DNA of 64,000 nucleotides from JAGQUL01 sp038212015 (GTDB lineage Bacteria; Actinomycetota; Thermoleophilia; Gaiellales; SKUG01), in NCBI GenBank assembly GCA_038212015.1, contig JBBQUY010000007.1, forward strand, positions 3,240 through 67,239, written 5' to 3'. A model generated the notes under the pieces. That model was not told where the DNA came from. It saw nothing but the letters and a program-made list of their open reading frames with translations, and did not search any database. The position numbers and the translations under genes are program-made. Of the stretch, positions 32,332 through 40,591 are shown piece by piece; the first letter of the stretch is position 1; the number at the start of each line of letters is the position of its first letter.

Positions 32332-33822
32332 TCAGTCCTCGCCGCTGACCTTGGTGTAGCCCGGCGTGCCGTCGAACACCTGCAGCTTCTGCACGTTCGA
32401 CCACCGGAACGTCTCGCCCAGGCAGGACAGGACGCGGAAGATCTGGTCGTCGGTGAGCTCGACGGACTCGTCGGCGCGCACGAAGCGGGCGCGCCACGTC
32501 TCGATCATCTCGACCTCGTCGATCTCGCCCGGGTAGACCTTGTTGCCGCGGCTCGAGATGAGCGCCAGCCTGAGTGGGCTGCCCTCGGTGCAGGCCTCGA
32601 CGGCCGCGCCGACCTCTGCCGCCGTCATCTCGGCTTCCTCCAGCAGCACCTCCATGCCGACGACCGCCCGCTCCTTGGCGACGACCTGCTTGGGGCGCCA
32701 GTCGACCGCGGGCATCACGAGCGGCCTGGACTCGCGGCGCTGCCCGACGGACGGGTGCTTGCCGAGGTTGCTGATCACGGCGTCGGTGTACGCGGTCGTT
32801 CCGACCGGGTGGTGCTCCTTCGCGATGTCGCCGGTGAGGAAGCGACCCTCCTCGAGCGTGTAGAGCACCGCATCCTCGATCGCGTCCGCGATCACCGGCT
32901 GGCCGATGTGGCGGAGCATCATCACCGAGCTGAGCATGAGTGCCGACGGGTTGGCGAGGTCCTTGCCCGCGATGTCAGGCGCCGACCCGTGCACGGCCTC
33001 GAACATCGCCGTCTCCGAACCGATGTTGGCGCTCGGTGCGAATCCCAGGCCGCCGACGAGCCCACTCGTCAAGTCCGACAGGATGTCACCGTTCATGTTC
33101 GTCGTGACGATCACGTCGAACTGCTCCGGACGGATCACGAGCTGGTGCGCGCAGTTGTCGACGAGGATCTGTCGCGCCTCGATGTCGGGATAGTCGACCG
33201 CGACCTCGTCGAACGTGCGCTTGAACATGCCCTCGCCGAGCTTCATGATGTTCGCCTTCGTGGCGCACGTCACGGACTTTCGGCCGGTCGCGCGTGCGTA
33301 CTCGAAGGCGAGGCGGGCGATCTTCTCGGACCCGTGACGGGTGATCACCTTGAGCGACAGGCACACGCCCGGCGTCTGCATGTGCTCGATGCCGGCGTAG
33401 AGGTCCTCGAGGTTCTCGCGCACGATCACCAGGTCGACGCCGCGTCCCTTGTACGGCGTGTCGAGGCCAGGGATCTCGCGTGCGGGGCGAATGTTGCCGT
33501 ACGTCTCGAACAGCTTGCGAAGCGTGACGTTCGCACTCTTCTCGCCGAACCCGATCGGGGTCTCGAGCGGGCCCTTGAGCGCGACGCCGGTCCGCTCGAT
33601 CGACGCGATCGTCTCGTCCGGCACGCCCGTCTCGTCGCCCGCGCGAAACACGTCGGCGCCGGCGATGCACTCCTCGATCTCGAGCTTCGCGCCCGCTTCG
33701 CGCATGAGCCGCAGCGTCGCATCCATGACCTCGGGCCCGATTCCGTCCCCGCGAATCACCGTGATCGGCACGGTGGTCGGAGTCGTGGCGGCGTCCTGGG
33801 GTGCGGGTGCGGTATGCGTCAT
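32332..33822 (-). CDS. icd: Isocitrate dehydrogenase (long Thermus-like type), probably NAD-linked
   Basis: TCA-cycle decarboxylating dehydrogenase, 496 residues, with the C-terminal extension of the long IDH class. The isocitrate-specific helix reads KSANVTLRK (Ser96, Asn98, Arg102) with later Arg112 (NIRP), which distinguishes it from isopropylmalate dehydrogenase. Catalytic Tyr142 and Lys189 are present, and the metal Asps are 222, 246 and 250. The cofactor loop HGSAPDIAGK has Asp283-Ile284 where NADP enzymes have Lys-Tyr, pointing to NAD+ by inference. ATG 33822 is preferred over the long frame to 34476. Confidence 0.92.
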   Translation of the reverse strand: MTHTAPAPQDAATTPTTVPITVIRGDGIGPEVMDATLRLMREAGAKLEIEECIAGADVFRAGDETGVPDETIASIERTGVALKGPLETPIGFGEKSANVTLRKLFETYGNIRPAREIPGLDTPYKGRGVDLVIVRENLEDLYAGIEHMQTPGVCLSLKVITRHGSEKIARLAFEYARATGRKSVTCATKANIMKLGEGMFKRTFDEVAVDYPDIEARQILVDNCAHQLVIRPEQFDVIVTTNMNGDILSDLTSGLVGGLGFAPSANIGSETAMFEAVHGSAPDIAGKDLANPSALMLSSVMMLRHIGQPVIADAIEDAVLYTLEEGRFLTGDIAKEHHPVGTTAYTDAVISNLGKHPSVGQRRESRPLVMPAVDWRPKQVVAKERAVVGMEVLLEEAEMTAAEVGAAVEACTEGSPLRLALISSRGNKVYPGEIDEVEMIETWRARFVRADESVELTDDQIFRVLSCLGETFRWSNVQKLQVFDGTPGYTKVSGED

Positions 33823-33948
33823 GCCAGCAAATATGCCAGAAAACCGGACCTCGAAGCGATCCGTCCCAAACATGTACAGAACTCCGCCATTCGGCGGATC
33901 CGTGCGGAATCGCGCATGGTACGGGGCACAATGGGCGTCGGAGGGGTG

Positions 33949-34689
33949 ATGGTCGCCGCTGTTCGCATGGGATTCAGGCGTGCACCTCGCTGGTTCATGA
34001 GTGGACGAGCGTGGGCGTCGAGCCTTGCCGCCGGCATGATGCTGGCCGGAGCAGCCGTCCTGCTGCTCGCGTGGAGCGTCGAACCTGCCGGCCAGGCCCC
34101 CGGCGCGAACGTCGACGATCGTGAAGTCGACCTCGAGGAACCCGTGCGCGTCATCGTGACGGCGGACGAGCCGACCGTCTTCGACACTCCGCTGCGTCCG
34201 ACCACGTCGCCGCCAGGGTCGCCGGCTCCAACGTCCGATCAAGGTGCGGCGCCAGATCGAGGCGTCATCGGCGGAAACCGCGCGCCGAACGATCCCGGTA
34301 CCGGCCCTGCACCGATCACCGGGGGCGGTACGTCCACGCCGACCCCGACGACGCCCGCACCGGTGCCGCCCGTGCCGACCACCGATGGCGGAACGCCCGG
34401 CGGCGACGGACAGCCCACGCCGGGCCGCAACCCGAACCCGCCCGGTGGCAACGGCAACGGTAACGGCAAGGGGCACGGCAAGCCCGGGGGCGGGGTCATG
34501 GTCGAGGTCGCCGCCAACGGCGACGTGTCGATCGGCGCAGGCGGCACGGGCGTGACGTCGACCTCCTCCGTCACGACCGCGACCGCCGGCGCCACGAGCG
34601 CCACGATCGACGCAACCACGAATTCAGCCACCGTGACCGCAGGCGGCATCACCCTGACGGTTCCCCTCGCGGGGGCCGACATCAGCTGA
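33949..34689 (+). CDS. Membrane-anchored Pro/Gly-rich protein of unknown function upstream of two kinases
   Basis: 246 residues. A hydrophobic segment (about 25-42, SSLAAGMMLAGAAVLLLAW) follows a basic head. After it come Asp/Glu-rich and then Pro/Gly/Thr-rich repeats (PTPGRNPNPPGGNGNGNGKG) and a beta-rich end (GVMVEVAANGDVSIGAG, TATAGATSATIDATT, ITLTVPLAGADIS). This looks like an extracellular stalk with a small beta domain. ATG 33949 follows GGAGGGG closely; ATG 33931 and 33967 are alternatives. It ends 10 nt before the first kinase gene and may be an accessory sensor input. Confidence 0.62.
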   Translation: MVAAVRMGFRRAPRWFMSGRAWASSLAAGMMLAGAAVLLLAWSVEPAGQAPGANVDDREVDLEEPVRVIVTADEPTVFDTPLRPTTSPPGSPAPTSDQGAAPDRGVIGGNRAPNDPGTGPAPITGGGTSTPTPTTPAPVPPVPTTDGGTPGGDGQPTPGRNPNPPGGNGNGNGKGHGKPGGGVMVEVAANGDVSIGAGGTGVTSTSSVTTATAGATSATIDATTNSATVTAGGITLTVPLAGADIS

Positions 34690-34699
34690 CGGTCCGCAC

Positions 34700-36697
34700 A
34701 TGTATCCCCGAAGCGTCGGTCTCACCACCCGACTCGCCCTCGTCGGGGTGGCGAGTGCGCTGGTGCCATTCCTCGGTGCAGTGGCAGTGCTCGCGCTCCT
34801 GCCCGACGATGTCACCGCGCGCAGCGCGGACCAGGAATTGCAGCGCACGCTGACGCTCGCGAGTGCCCGCGCGCAGGAACACCGCGCCGACCTCGCATTC
34901 GTGCTCGCCCGCATCGACGACGAGCGGCTTCGAACCGTCGCGCGTCGAGGCGAGCTCGGAGCGACCACCACTGCGGTCCAGGACTCCTGGCGCTCGGTGC
35001 ATGCCGACGGTCCCCAGGTCGACGTGCAGCTCGTCCCGCCCGGCGCCCGTTCCGAGCCTGTCGATCCGCTGAATGCATCGATCCGCGTGCGACCCCGCCC
35101 CGACGCCGCGCCGTGGACGGTCGTCGTCTCCCAGCCCGGAGCGACCGATCGAATCCTGCGTGACATGGTCGACGGCACCGACCTGTCCCTCGCGCTGGTC
35201 GAGAACGATTCGAGTGCCGCGGCCACGCCCGGCAGCGAGGCAGCCGAGCAGGCCTGGCGGGTCACCGCCCTCGACGGCGGCAGGTACCGCTTCGCGCCGA
35301 GCGAACCCGGGCGTTGGCGTGCACAGGTCTTCGAGGTGGCCGGTGGGACGACGTTCGTCGCGGCGGTCGACGAATCGAAGTTCGGCCTGCTCATGCGCGG
35401 GCGGGGACAGGAGTTCCGCGCGGCGCTCGGATTGCTGCTCGCCGCCGGACTGCTGTGTGCGATCACGACCGCACTGCTCACGAACCGGCTGCTCGGACGA
35501 GTCGCAGCCACCGCCGAGCGCATGTCCAGCGGCGACTTCGACGCACGCCTCGACGTCGTCGGCACCGACGCCGCCGCGCGCGTGGCGACGAGCCTCAACG
35601 AACTCGCCCAGGAGCTGCAGCTGCGCATCGGCACGCTCGAGGACACCGTCGATCGGCTCGATCGTACGCTCGCTGCGATCGACGATGGCGTCTGCACGTG
35701 GTCTGCCGACGGACGACTCGAGACGTGGAACACCGCCGCAGCGGCGCTGACCGGCACGGGCGCCGCGGAGGCTCGAGCCGGAGCGCCGGTTGCAGAAGCG
35801 CTGCGCGCCGGCCGCGCGCCAGGCCGCAGGCGGGTGCTCCTGCCGGTCGGTGACGACGACAGTCATGTCGTCGTCGACCTGTATGCGCGGCGGATGCAGG
35901 ACGGCGGCACGCTGCAGGTGTTCCGAGACGCCGCGCCGGCCCTGTCGATCGAGCAGGCGCGATCCAACTTCCTGGTGACCGCAGCGCATGAGCTGCGCAC
36001 GCCACTGACGTCGATCCTCGGCTTTGCCGCCACGCTCGCCGACGAGGACCTGCCGATCTCGGCCGAGGATCGCGCAGAGGCGATTCAATACGTCCACGCC
36101 GAGGCGCTGCGACTCTCGGATGTGGTGCAGTCCCTCTTCGAGAGCTCGCTCCTCGTCCGTGATCGGATCGAGGTCGCCCTGGAACCCGTCGACGTGCTCG
36201 CGATGCTGGAACAGGTGATCGACGACAGCCAGGCCCCGATCGTGGAACTGCTCGGCACGTCCGAGGGCATCCGCGCACGCGCAGATCGCGGTGCACTCGA
36301 GCGATCGCTGGCCGCGCTCCTGGACAACGCGGTCAAGTACGGCGAACCGCCGATTCAGCTGGAGGTGATCGACCAACCCGGATCCGACCGGATCGCGATC
36401 ATCGTCCGGGACCACGGGACGGGCGTGCCGTCGGACCTGCTCGATGCGGTGTTCGAGCCGTTTCATCGCCTCGATCCCGAGATGCGTACCGACGTCGGCG
36501 GGGCCGGCATGGGCCTCTACAACGCGCGACGGCTGCTCGAAGCGATGGATGCGACGATCGAGGTTCGGCAGGCAATGGCCGGCGGTTCGACACGGCCGTG
36601 CAACGAGTTCGTCGTGATCCTGCAGCGCTGGCGCGAGCGGGAAGGGGCCGGACCGCTGGCCGCCTCGTTCACGGATGCGTCGCGACGCGTACGATGA
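34700..36697 (+). CDS. Membrane sensor histidine kinase with HAMP and PAS domains
   Basis: 665 residues. The first transmembrane helix is about 13-33 and the periplasmic/extracellular part about 36-238. The second helix (about 240-260) leads to HAMP (about 262-315). A PAS-like segment covers about 318-410, and HisKA has His430 in AAHELRTPLTSILG. The ATPase part has Asn543 (LLDNAVKYG), DHGTGVP and GGAGMGLYNARRL. It is membrane-bound and monitors an extracellular signal. The N-terminal loop is unusually large (~200 residues). Its TGA overlaps the next kinase start (ATGA). No response regulator gene is near. Confidence 0.93.
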   Translation: MYPRSVGLTTRLALVGVASALVPFLGAVAVLALLPDDVTARSADQELQRTLTLASARAQEHRADLAFVLARIDDERLRTVARRGELGATTTAVQDSWRSVHADGPQVDVQLVPPGARSEPVDPLNASIRVRPRPDAAPWTVVVSQPGATDRILRDMVDGTDLSLALVENDSSAAATPGSEAAEQAWRVTALDGGRYRFAPSEPGRWRAQVFEVAGGTTFVAAVDESKFGLLMRGRGQEFRAALGLLLAAGLLCAITTALLTNRLLGRVAATAERMSSGDFDARLDVVGTDAAARVATSLNELAQELQLRIGTLEDTVDRLDRTLAAIDDGVCTWSADGRLETWNTAAAALTGTGAAEARAGAPVAEALRAGRAPGRRRVLLPVGDDDSHVVVDLYARRMQDGGTLQVFRDAAPALSIEQARSNFLVTAAHELRTPLTSILGFAATLADEDLPISAEDRAEAIQYVHAEALRLSDVVQSLFESSLLVRDRIEVALEPVDVLAMLEQVIDDSQAPIVELLGTSEGIRARADRGALERSLAALLDNAVKYGEPPIQLEVIDQPGSDRIAIIVRDHGTGVPSDLLDAVFEPFHRLDPEMRTDVGGAGMGLYNARRLLEAMDATIEVRQAMAGGSTRPCNEFVVILQRWREREGAGPLAASFTDASRRVR

Positions 36698-38049
36698 GAC
36701 GCATGGACGGTCGCGTGCATGAGACGGACGTCGACGCCGAAGGCGTCATCGTCGGCGTTCGCTGGCTGGCAATCGCGTTCGCCATCGTGCAGACCGCCAC
36801 CTACTATCGCCCGTTCCCCGCGGGCGTCGAGACGGTCGCATGGGCGACGAACGCCGGATTCGCGGTCGCAGCACTCATGCTGACGATCGCGTGGGCTCGA
36901 ACGCGGCGCAGCGGCCAGCGCCAATCGCTGCGCATGGGACTGGGCAGCCTCGTCGTCGATACCGCATTCGTACTGTCGCTCGCGTTCATCTACGCATTCG
37001 ACGTCGAGACCGCGATCTTCGCGACGCTGTACGTCGTCGCGCTGGAGGGCGCATTTCGTTTCGGCATGCGCGGCGCGTTGCTGACGACCGCCGGGCTGAC
37101 GGTCGGTTACATCGCGCGGGACGCGTGGGCCGCGGCGCAGTACGGCACGGAGTTCCTCGTCGTCTCCGTGAGCTTTCGCATGGGCATCTGCCTCCTGCTC
37201 GCGATGATTGCCGGGGCGATGGTCGAACGCTACCGCCGCGAGCATCGCAGGCTCACCGTCGCGATCGCCAGCGAGCGCGATGCGGTGCTCGCACTGCGAT
37301 CGCTCGACGACCTGCGCTCGACGTTCCTGTCGGCGGTCTCCCACGAACTGCGAACGCCGCTCACGTCGATCCTCGGGTTCGCACTCACGATGCAGGACCA
37401 TTCCGACGAGCTGTCCCCCGCCACGCGAGTGATGCTGGACCAGGTCGTCAACGAATCGCGTCATCTGGAGCGCCTGCTCGAGGACCTGCTCGACATCGAA
37501 CGCATGGGTCGAGGCAGCGTCTCGATCCAGCGACGCGAGATCGACGTGGCCAGATCCGCGCGGCAGGTCGCCGAGACCATCGAGCGCCGGATGGGCCGAC
37601 ACATCGACGTCGACGGTGGCGACCTGGAAGTCACCGGCATGGTCGACCCGGGCAAGTTCGAACGCATCGTCGACAACCTCGTCGGCAACGCCGTGAAGTA
37701 CTCGCCGGAACAGACGACCATATCCGTGCGGGTGTCGCGTGAAGGTGCGGGCGTGCTGATGATCGTCGACGACGAAGGCCCGGGCATTCCGGAAGAGCTG
37801 CGTGACGTGATCTTCCAGCCGTTCGAGCGAGGGCAGCTGACAAGCTCGCATCAGCCCGGGACCGGAATCGGCCTGTCGCTCGTCGATCGATTCGCTCGAC
37901 TGCACGGCGGACGCGCATGGGTCGAGTCACGCAACGGTTCCGGAGCGGGCACGAAGTCCGGTGCGTCGTTTCGTGTCTACCTGCCCGATGGTCCGGAAGG
38001 ACCGGCGACCGTCACCGTCGCGAACGAACCCTGGGGGCGCGCACGCTGA
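36694..38049 (+). CDS. Membrane histidine kinase, translationally coupled second kinase
   Basis: 451 residues. The N-terminal half is five to six helices (about 22-180, 7TMR-like) without a large outer loop. HisKA has His217 in VSHELRTPLTSILG; the ATPase domain has Asn332 (LVGNAVKYS), DDEGPGIP and PGTGIGLSLVDRFARLHGG. The ATG at 36694 overlaps the preceding stop as ATGA. It may be a sensor for a membrane-embedded signal. Because it and the preceding kinase share the ATGA junction and a near-identical HisKA motif, a joint kinase pathway with a distant response regulator is possible. Confidence 0.92.
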   Translation: MRRMDGRVHETDVDAEGVIVGVRWLAIAFAIVQTATYYRPFPAGVETVAWATNAGFAVAALMLTIAWARTRRSGQRQSLRMGLGSLVVDTAFVLSLAFIYAFDVETAIFATLYVVALEGAFRFGMRGALLTTAGLTVGYIARDAWAAAQYGTEFLVVSVSFRMGICLLLAMIAGAMVERYRREHRRLTVAIASERDAVLALRSLDDLRSTFLSAVSHELRTPLTSILGFALTMQDHSDELSPATRVMLDQVVNESRHLERLLEDLLDIERMGRGSVSIQRREIDVARSARQVAETIERRMGRHIDVDGGDLEVTGMVDPGKFERIVDNLVGNAVKYSPEQTTISVRVSREGAGVLMIVDDEGPGIPEELRDVIFQPFERGQLTSSHQPGTGIGLSLVDRFARLHGGRAWVESRNGSGAGTKSGASFRVYLPDGPEGPATVTVANEPWGRAR

Positions 38050-38072
38050 CCCGCCGATGCGCGATGATCGAG

Positions 38073-39023
38073 TCAGTCGCCCTGCTCGTCGGCGCGGGAC
38101 AGGTGCGCCGCCATGGCACCGACGACGTCATCCACGAGCGCGTCGAGCGCACCATCTTCCACGAGTGCCTTCGCGGGGAGCTCGACGAGGACGACCGACG
38201 CGCCGCCTGGTGCGTCGACCGCGCCTGCATTGGCAAGCAGCGTGCGCGTGGCCGCCGATCTCGCTGGCGTGACCGCGTCGAGGTCGAGTGACGCGGCAAG
38301 TTCGGCAGCCAGCGTGGTGGAGCTGGCATCGGGTGCGCCGGTCGGACGCCCGACGATGACCCTGGGCGTCTCACCGGTGGGTGCCACCCGCACCACGAGC
38401 GCGACGTCGGCGTCGGCGAACGTCGCGACCCGGGAGTTGACGCAGGCAGCGGCGCCGAATCGATCGGCGCGCGTACCGATGACCGTTGCCTGTGCGGAGC
38501 TGAGGCGCTCAGCCATGAGCGTGAGCGCGGCGAGTTCCACCGTGAGGGCATTCGCAGGTCCGGGCGTGGCGCACGGCACGCGCAGGCCGTGGACGCGCAC
38601 GAGACGTGACACGCTGCCTGTGCCTTCCGACGACGCGGCTCCCAGCGCGATGCGTCGATCGCGCAGGCTCGCGTACGCTGCCGGCAGGTCTCCGGTACCG
38701 GCCTCGCCGTCATCCGCCGACTGTTCGTCTGAGTCGGCGGGACCATCGTCGATGTCCGAATCGAGCCGATCGCGGCCTTCGTCGCCACGTCGTCGCTCGT
38801 CGGTGGGTTCCTTGTCGTCGGGGAGCGACAGCTCGTCGGCGGATTCGTCGACAGGCTCCTCCTGCTTCGGTGTGTTCGAGGTGTCCGTGGCCGAATCGTC
38901 CGCGGTGAGGTCGCCCAGGAAGAGCCATGCGGAACCGCCGAGTGCCGCGGCGACCACGAGCGCGAGTGCCCAGGTCGGCACCCGAGGGCGCCCTGGTCCG
39001 GGCCTCGACGGTCGCGGGCTCAA
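38073..39023 (-). CDS. Membrane-anchored protein with a degenerate N-acetylmuramoyl-amidase-like fold (inferred)
   Basis: 316 residues from a TTG start at 39023 that overlaps the Rrf2 stop as TTGA. A transmembrane segment covers about 17-36 (LALVVAAALGGSAWLFLGD). An acidic, disordered stretch (about 40-105, rich in DDKEPTDE and DSDEQSADD) leads to a globular C-terminus (about 110-310). That part follows amidase_3 order: an ALGAAS start, AALTLMAERLSSAQATVIGTR ~ 'TR' strand, FADADVALVVRVAPTG where active enzymes have SIHxN, and ASVVLVELPAKALVEDGALD ~ 'vLvE.gFlsN'. The zinc-binding His residues expected in active enzymes are missing, so it may be a binding or regulatory relic. Assignment is by pattern only. 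Confidence 0.5.
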   Translation of the reverse strand: MSPRPSRPGPGRPRVPTWALALVVAAALGGSAWLFLGDLTADDSATDTSNTPKQEEPVDESADELSLPDDKEPTDERRRGDEGRDRLDSDIDDGPADSDEQSADDGEAGTGDLPAAYASLRDRRIALGAASSEGTGSVSRLVRVHGLRVPCATPGPANALTVELAALTLMAERLSSAQATVIGTRADRFGAAACVNSRVATFADADVALVVRVAPTGETPRVIVGRPTGAPDASSTTLAAELAASLDLDAVTPARSAATRTLLANAGAVDAPGGASVVLVELPAKALVEDGALDALVDDVVGAMAAHLSRADEQGD

Positions 39024-39481
39024 TGTGGAGCCCAGCTTTCGGGATCGGCAACGAGGATGCGGACCGGGTCGGGCAACGACCCGTCGAGCACGTCGGCGAG
39101 CGTCGTTGTCTCGAGCACGGCACGGATGCTGGCTCGAAGCGCGACCCACACGCCGGACAGGTGCTCGGCGGCTCCGGCGTACTCGACCTGCTCGGGTCGC
39201 TCGCCACGAACATACGCAAGGGGTCCGTCGACCGCCCGGATCACGTCGGCGATCGTCACCTCGCTGATCTCCTTGGCCATCCAGTAGCCGCCGACCGCCC
39301 CGCGCTGGCTGCGGACGAGGTCGGCGCGGCGCAGGTCGAGCAGGATCGACTCGAGGAACTTGGCGGGGATCTCCTGGGCACGCGAGATCGCCTCGGCCTT
39401 GAGCGGAGCGCCGGTGCCGACGGCTGCGGCGAGCTCAAGCGCTGCTCGCACGGCATATTCGGCTTTGGCGGAGATCTTCAT
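39020..39481 (-). CDS. Rrf2-family transcriptional regulator without Fe-S cysteines
   Basis: 153 residues. The start MKISAKAEYAVRAALELAA and the winged-helix segment LESILLDLRRADLVRSQRG.GGY.MA are Rrf2 hallmarks. IscR and NsrR carry three Cys in the wing region; here the corresponding segment (EQVEYAGAAEHLSGVWVALR) has none, so it is not an Fe-S sensor of that kind and resembles CymR-like members. GAGGAT precedes the ATG at 39481. Its stop overlaps the TTG of the amidase-like gene. It may regulate the ATP-grasp/HExxH genes upstream, or a distant regulon. Confidence 0.9.
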   Translation of the reverse strand: MKISAKAEYAVRAALELAAAVGTGAPLKAEAISRAQEIPAKFLESILLDLRRADLVRSQRGAVGGYWMAKEISEVTIADVIRAVDGPLAYVRGERPEQVEYAGAAEHLSGVWVALRASIRAVLETTTLADVLDGSLPDPVRILVADPESWAPH

Positions 39482-39542
39482 CGGGTTCGATCCTCGCAGA
39501 CGGGGCGACGCCCTGCGACCGACATGCGCTCCCCGAGGCAGA

Positions 39543-40583
39543 TCAGCTGTCGGCGGCACGCGCGAGGCGGACCCGACGCGTGCGCTCGAGCTCGCGGGCG
39601 AGCTTCTGCACGGCTCGAGGATTGGCGTGCACCCCGTCCGGGGCGACGCGGTTGTTGACGAGGTCCGTGACGGTCCGTCGCAGCTCGTTGCGCTCCTTCG
39701 CCGTCGTACCGTGGCGCTTCGCGACGCGATCGGCGATCGTCTTCACGAGCGTGTCCGGCGGGGTGCCGTTGAGCAGTCGCTCGGCCTCGTCGAAGTTGCG
39801 TGAGCGACGCGGATCCAGTCCCGCCATGCGCATGAGCGCTCGGACCGAGGTCACTTCTTCCTGATAGGGGCCGATGTCGTCCGCCCAGCGACCGACGCCG
39901 GTCGGCACGTCGATGCCCATGAGCTTGCCGGCATGCGGCACACGGCCGGGCCAGCGAGCAAGCGTCTCGGCCTTGCCCTCGCTGATCCATGGCGCGGGCG
40001 CCCTGGAGCCGACGTGGTTGAGCTCGTGCAGCAGCGTCTTGGTGCCGCGGCCCAGCGACGTACGCAGGCTGGCCGACAGCTCCGTGCGCGACGTGCCGGG
40101 GTGCTCGAGCGCGTGGATGAGACCACGGGATCGCTCCGGACCCATGTGCAGCCAGGCGCCCTTGCGCACCGCGACGGTATTGGAGATGTGCGCCCGCGAT
40201 GCGTCGATGGCGGCTTCGTACGCCGCGCGTGTCGGCGTGATGCCGGGGCGAAAGTGGTGCACGGCGCGGTTGGCGAGGTAGCCGACGTCGCTCGTGGCGA
40301 GCGTGAAGCCGCGCAGCGGCGTGGCGGCGGAGCCGCTGACCTCGTTCGCAAGGTCCAGCACGCCCTGCACGAATTGGCGGGTCTCGGGCCGTTTCCAGAG
40401 CGCGCGTGCGGCCTTCGAGTCGGGGATGACCTGGTCGGCCGTCGTCGCTCCGGAGTGCGGGATCCGGAACCGGACCTGGTCTCGCAGGACGTGCGCGAAG
40501 TCATCTCCGGCCAGGTCGGCGTGCTTGAGGAACTGGCCCCAGCCAGTTCCCAGTTTCGTGCCGATGGACGGAAGGACACCCAT
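39543..40583 (-). CDS. HExxH metallopeptidase-like protein, partner of an ATP-grasp gene
   Basis: 346 residues without a signal peptide. A zinc motif HELNH (His186, Glu187, His190) is followed by SEGKAET, with Glu202 12 residues later, closer than the usual gluzincin spacing. The protein is otherwise unfamiliar: the N-terminal 180 residues are mostly helical, and the C-terminal 90 are Lys/Arg-rich. It has only weak resemblance to the M4-like protein at 16967-17869. The stop of the ATP-grasp gene lies 8 nt upstream of its ATG (40583), so the two are in one transcript. Peptide or protein processing is one possible role; substrate unknown. Confidence 0.72.
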   Translation of the reverse strand: MGVLPSIGTKLGTGWGQFLKHADLAGDDFAHVLRDQVRFRIPHSGATTADQVIPDSKAARALWKRPETRQFVQGVLDLANEVSGSAATPLRGFTLATSDVGYLANRAVHHFRPGITPTRAAYEAAIDASRAHISNTVAVRKGAWLHMGPERSRGLIHALEHPGTSRTELSASLRTSLGRGTKTLLHELNHVGSRAPAPWISEGKAETLARWPGRVPHAGKLMGIDVPTGVGRWADDIGPYQEEVTSVRALMRMAGLDPRRSRNFDEAERLLNGTPPDTLVKTIADRVAKRHGTTAKERNELRRTVTDLVNNRVAPDGVHANPRAVQKLARELERTRRVRLARAADS

Positions 40584-40591
40584 GCGTCGCC

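Noticed and set aside
32236..33930. 817-codon plus-strand frame covering the isocitrate dehydrogenase region
   Set aside because: Only its last part (from about 33949) looks like a real protein; the earlier portion is the antisense of icd.
39020..39481. Rrf2 protein considered as IscR (Fe-S cluster regulator)
   Set aside because: The three Cys in the wing region that hold the cluster are absent, and no isc or suf gene is near.
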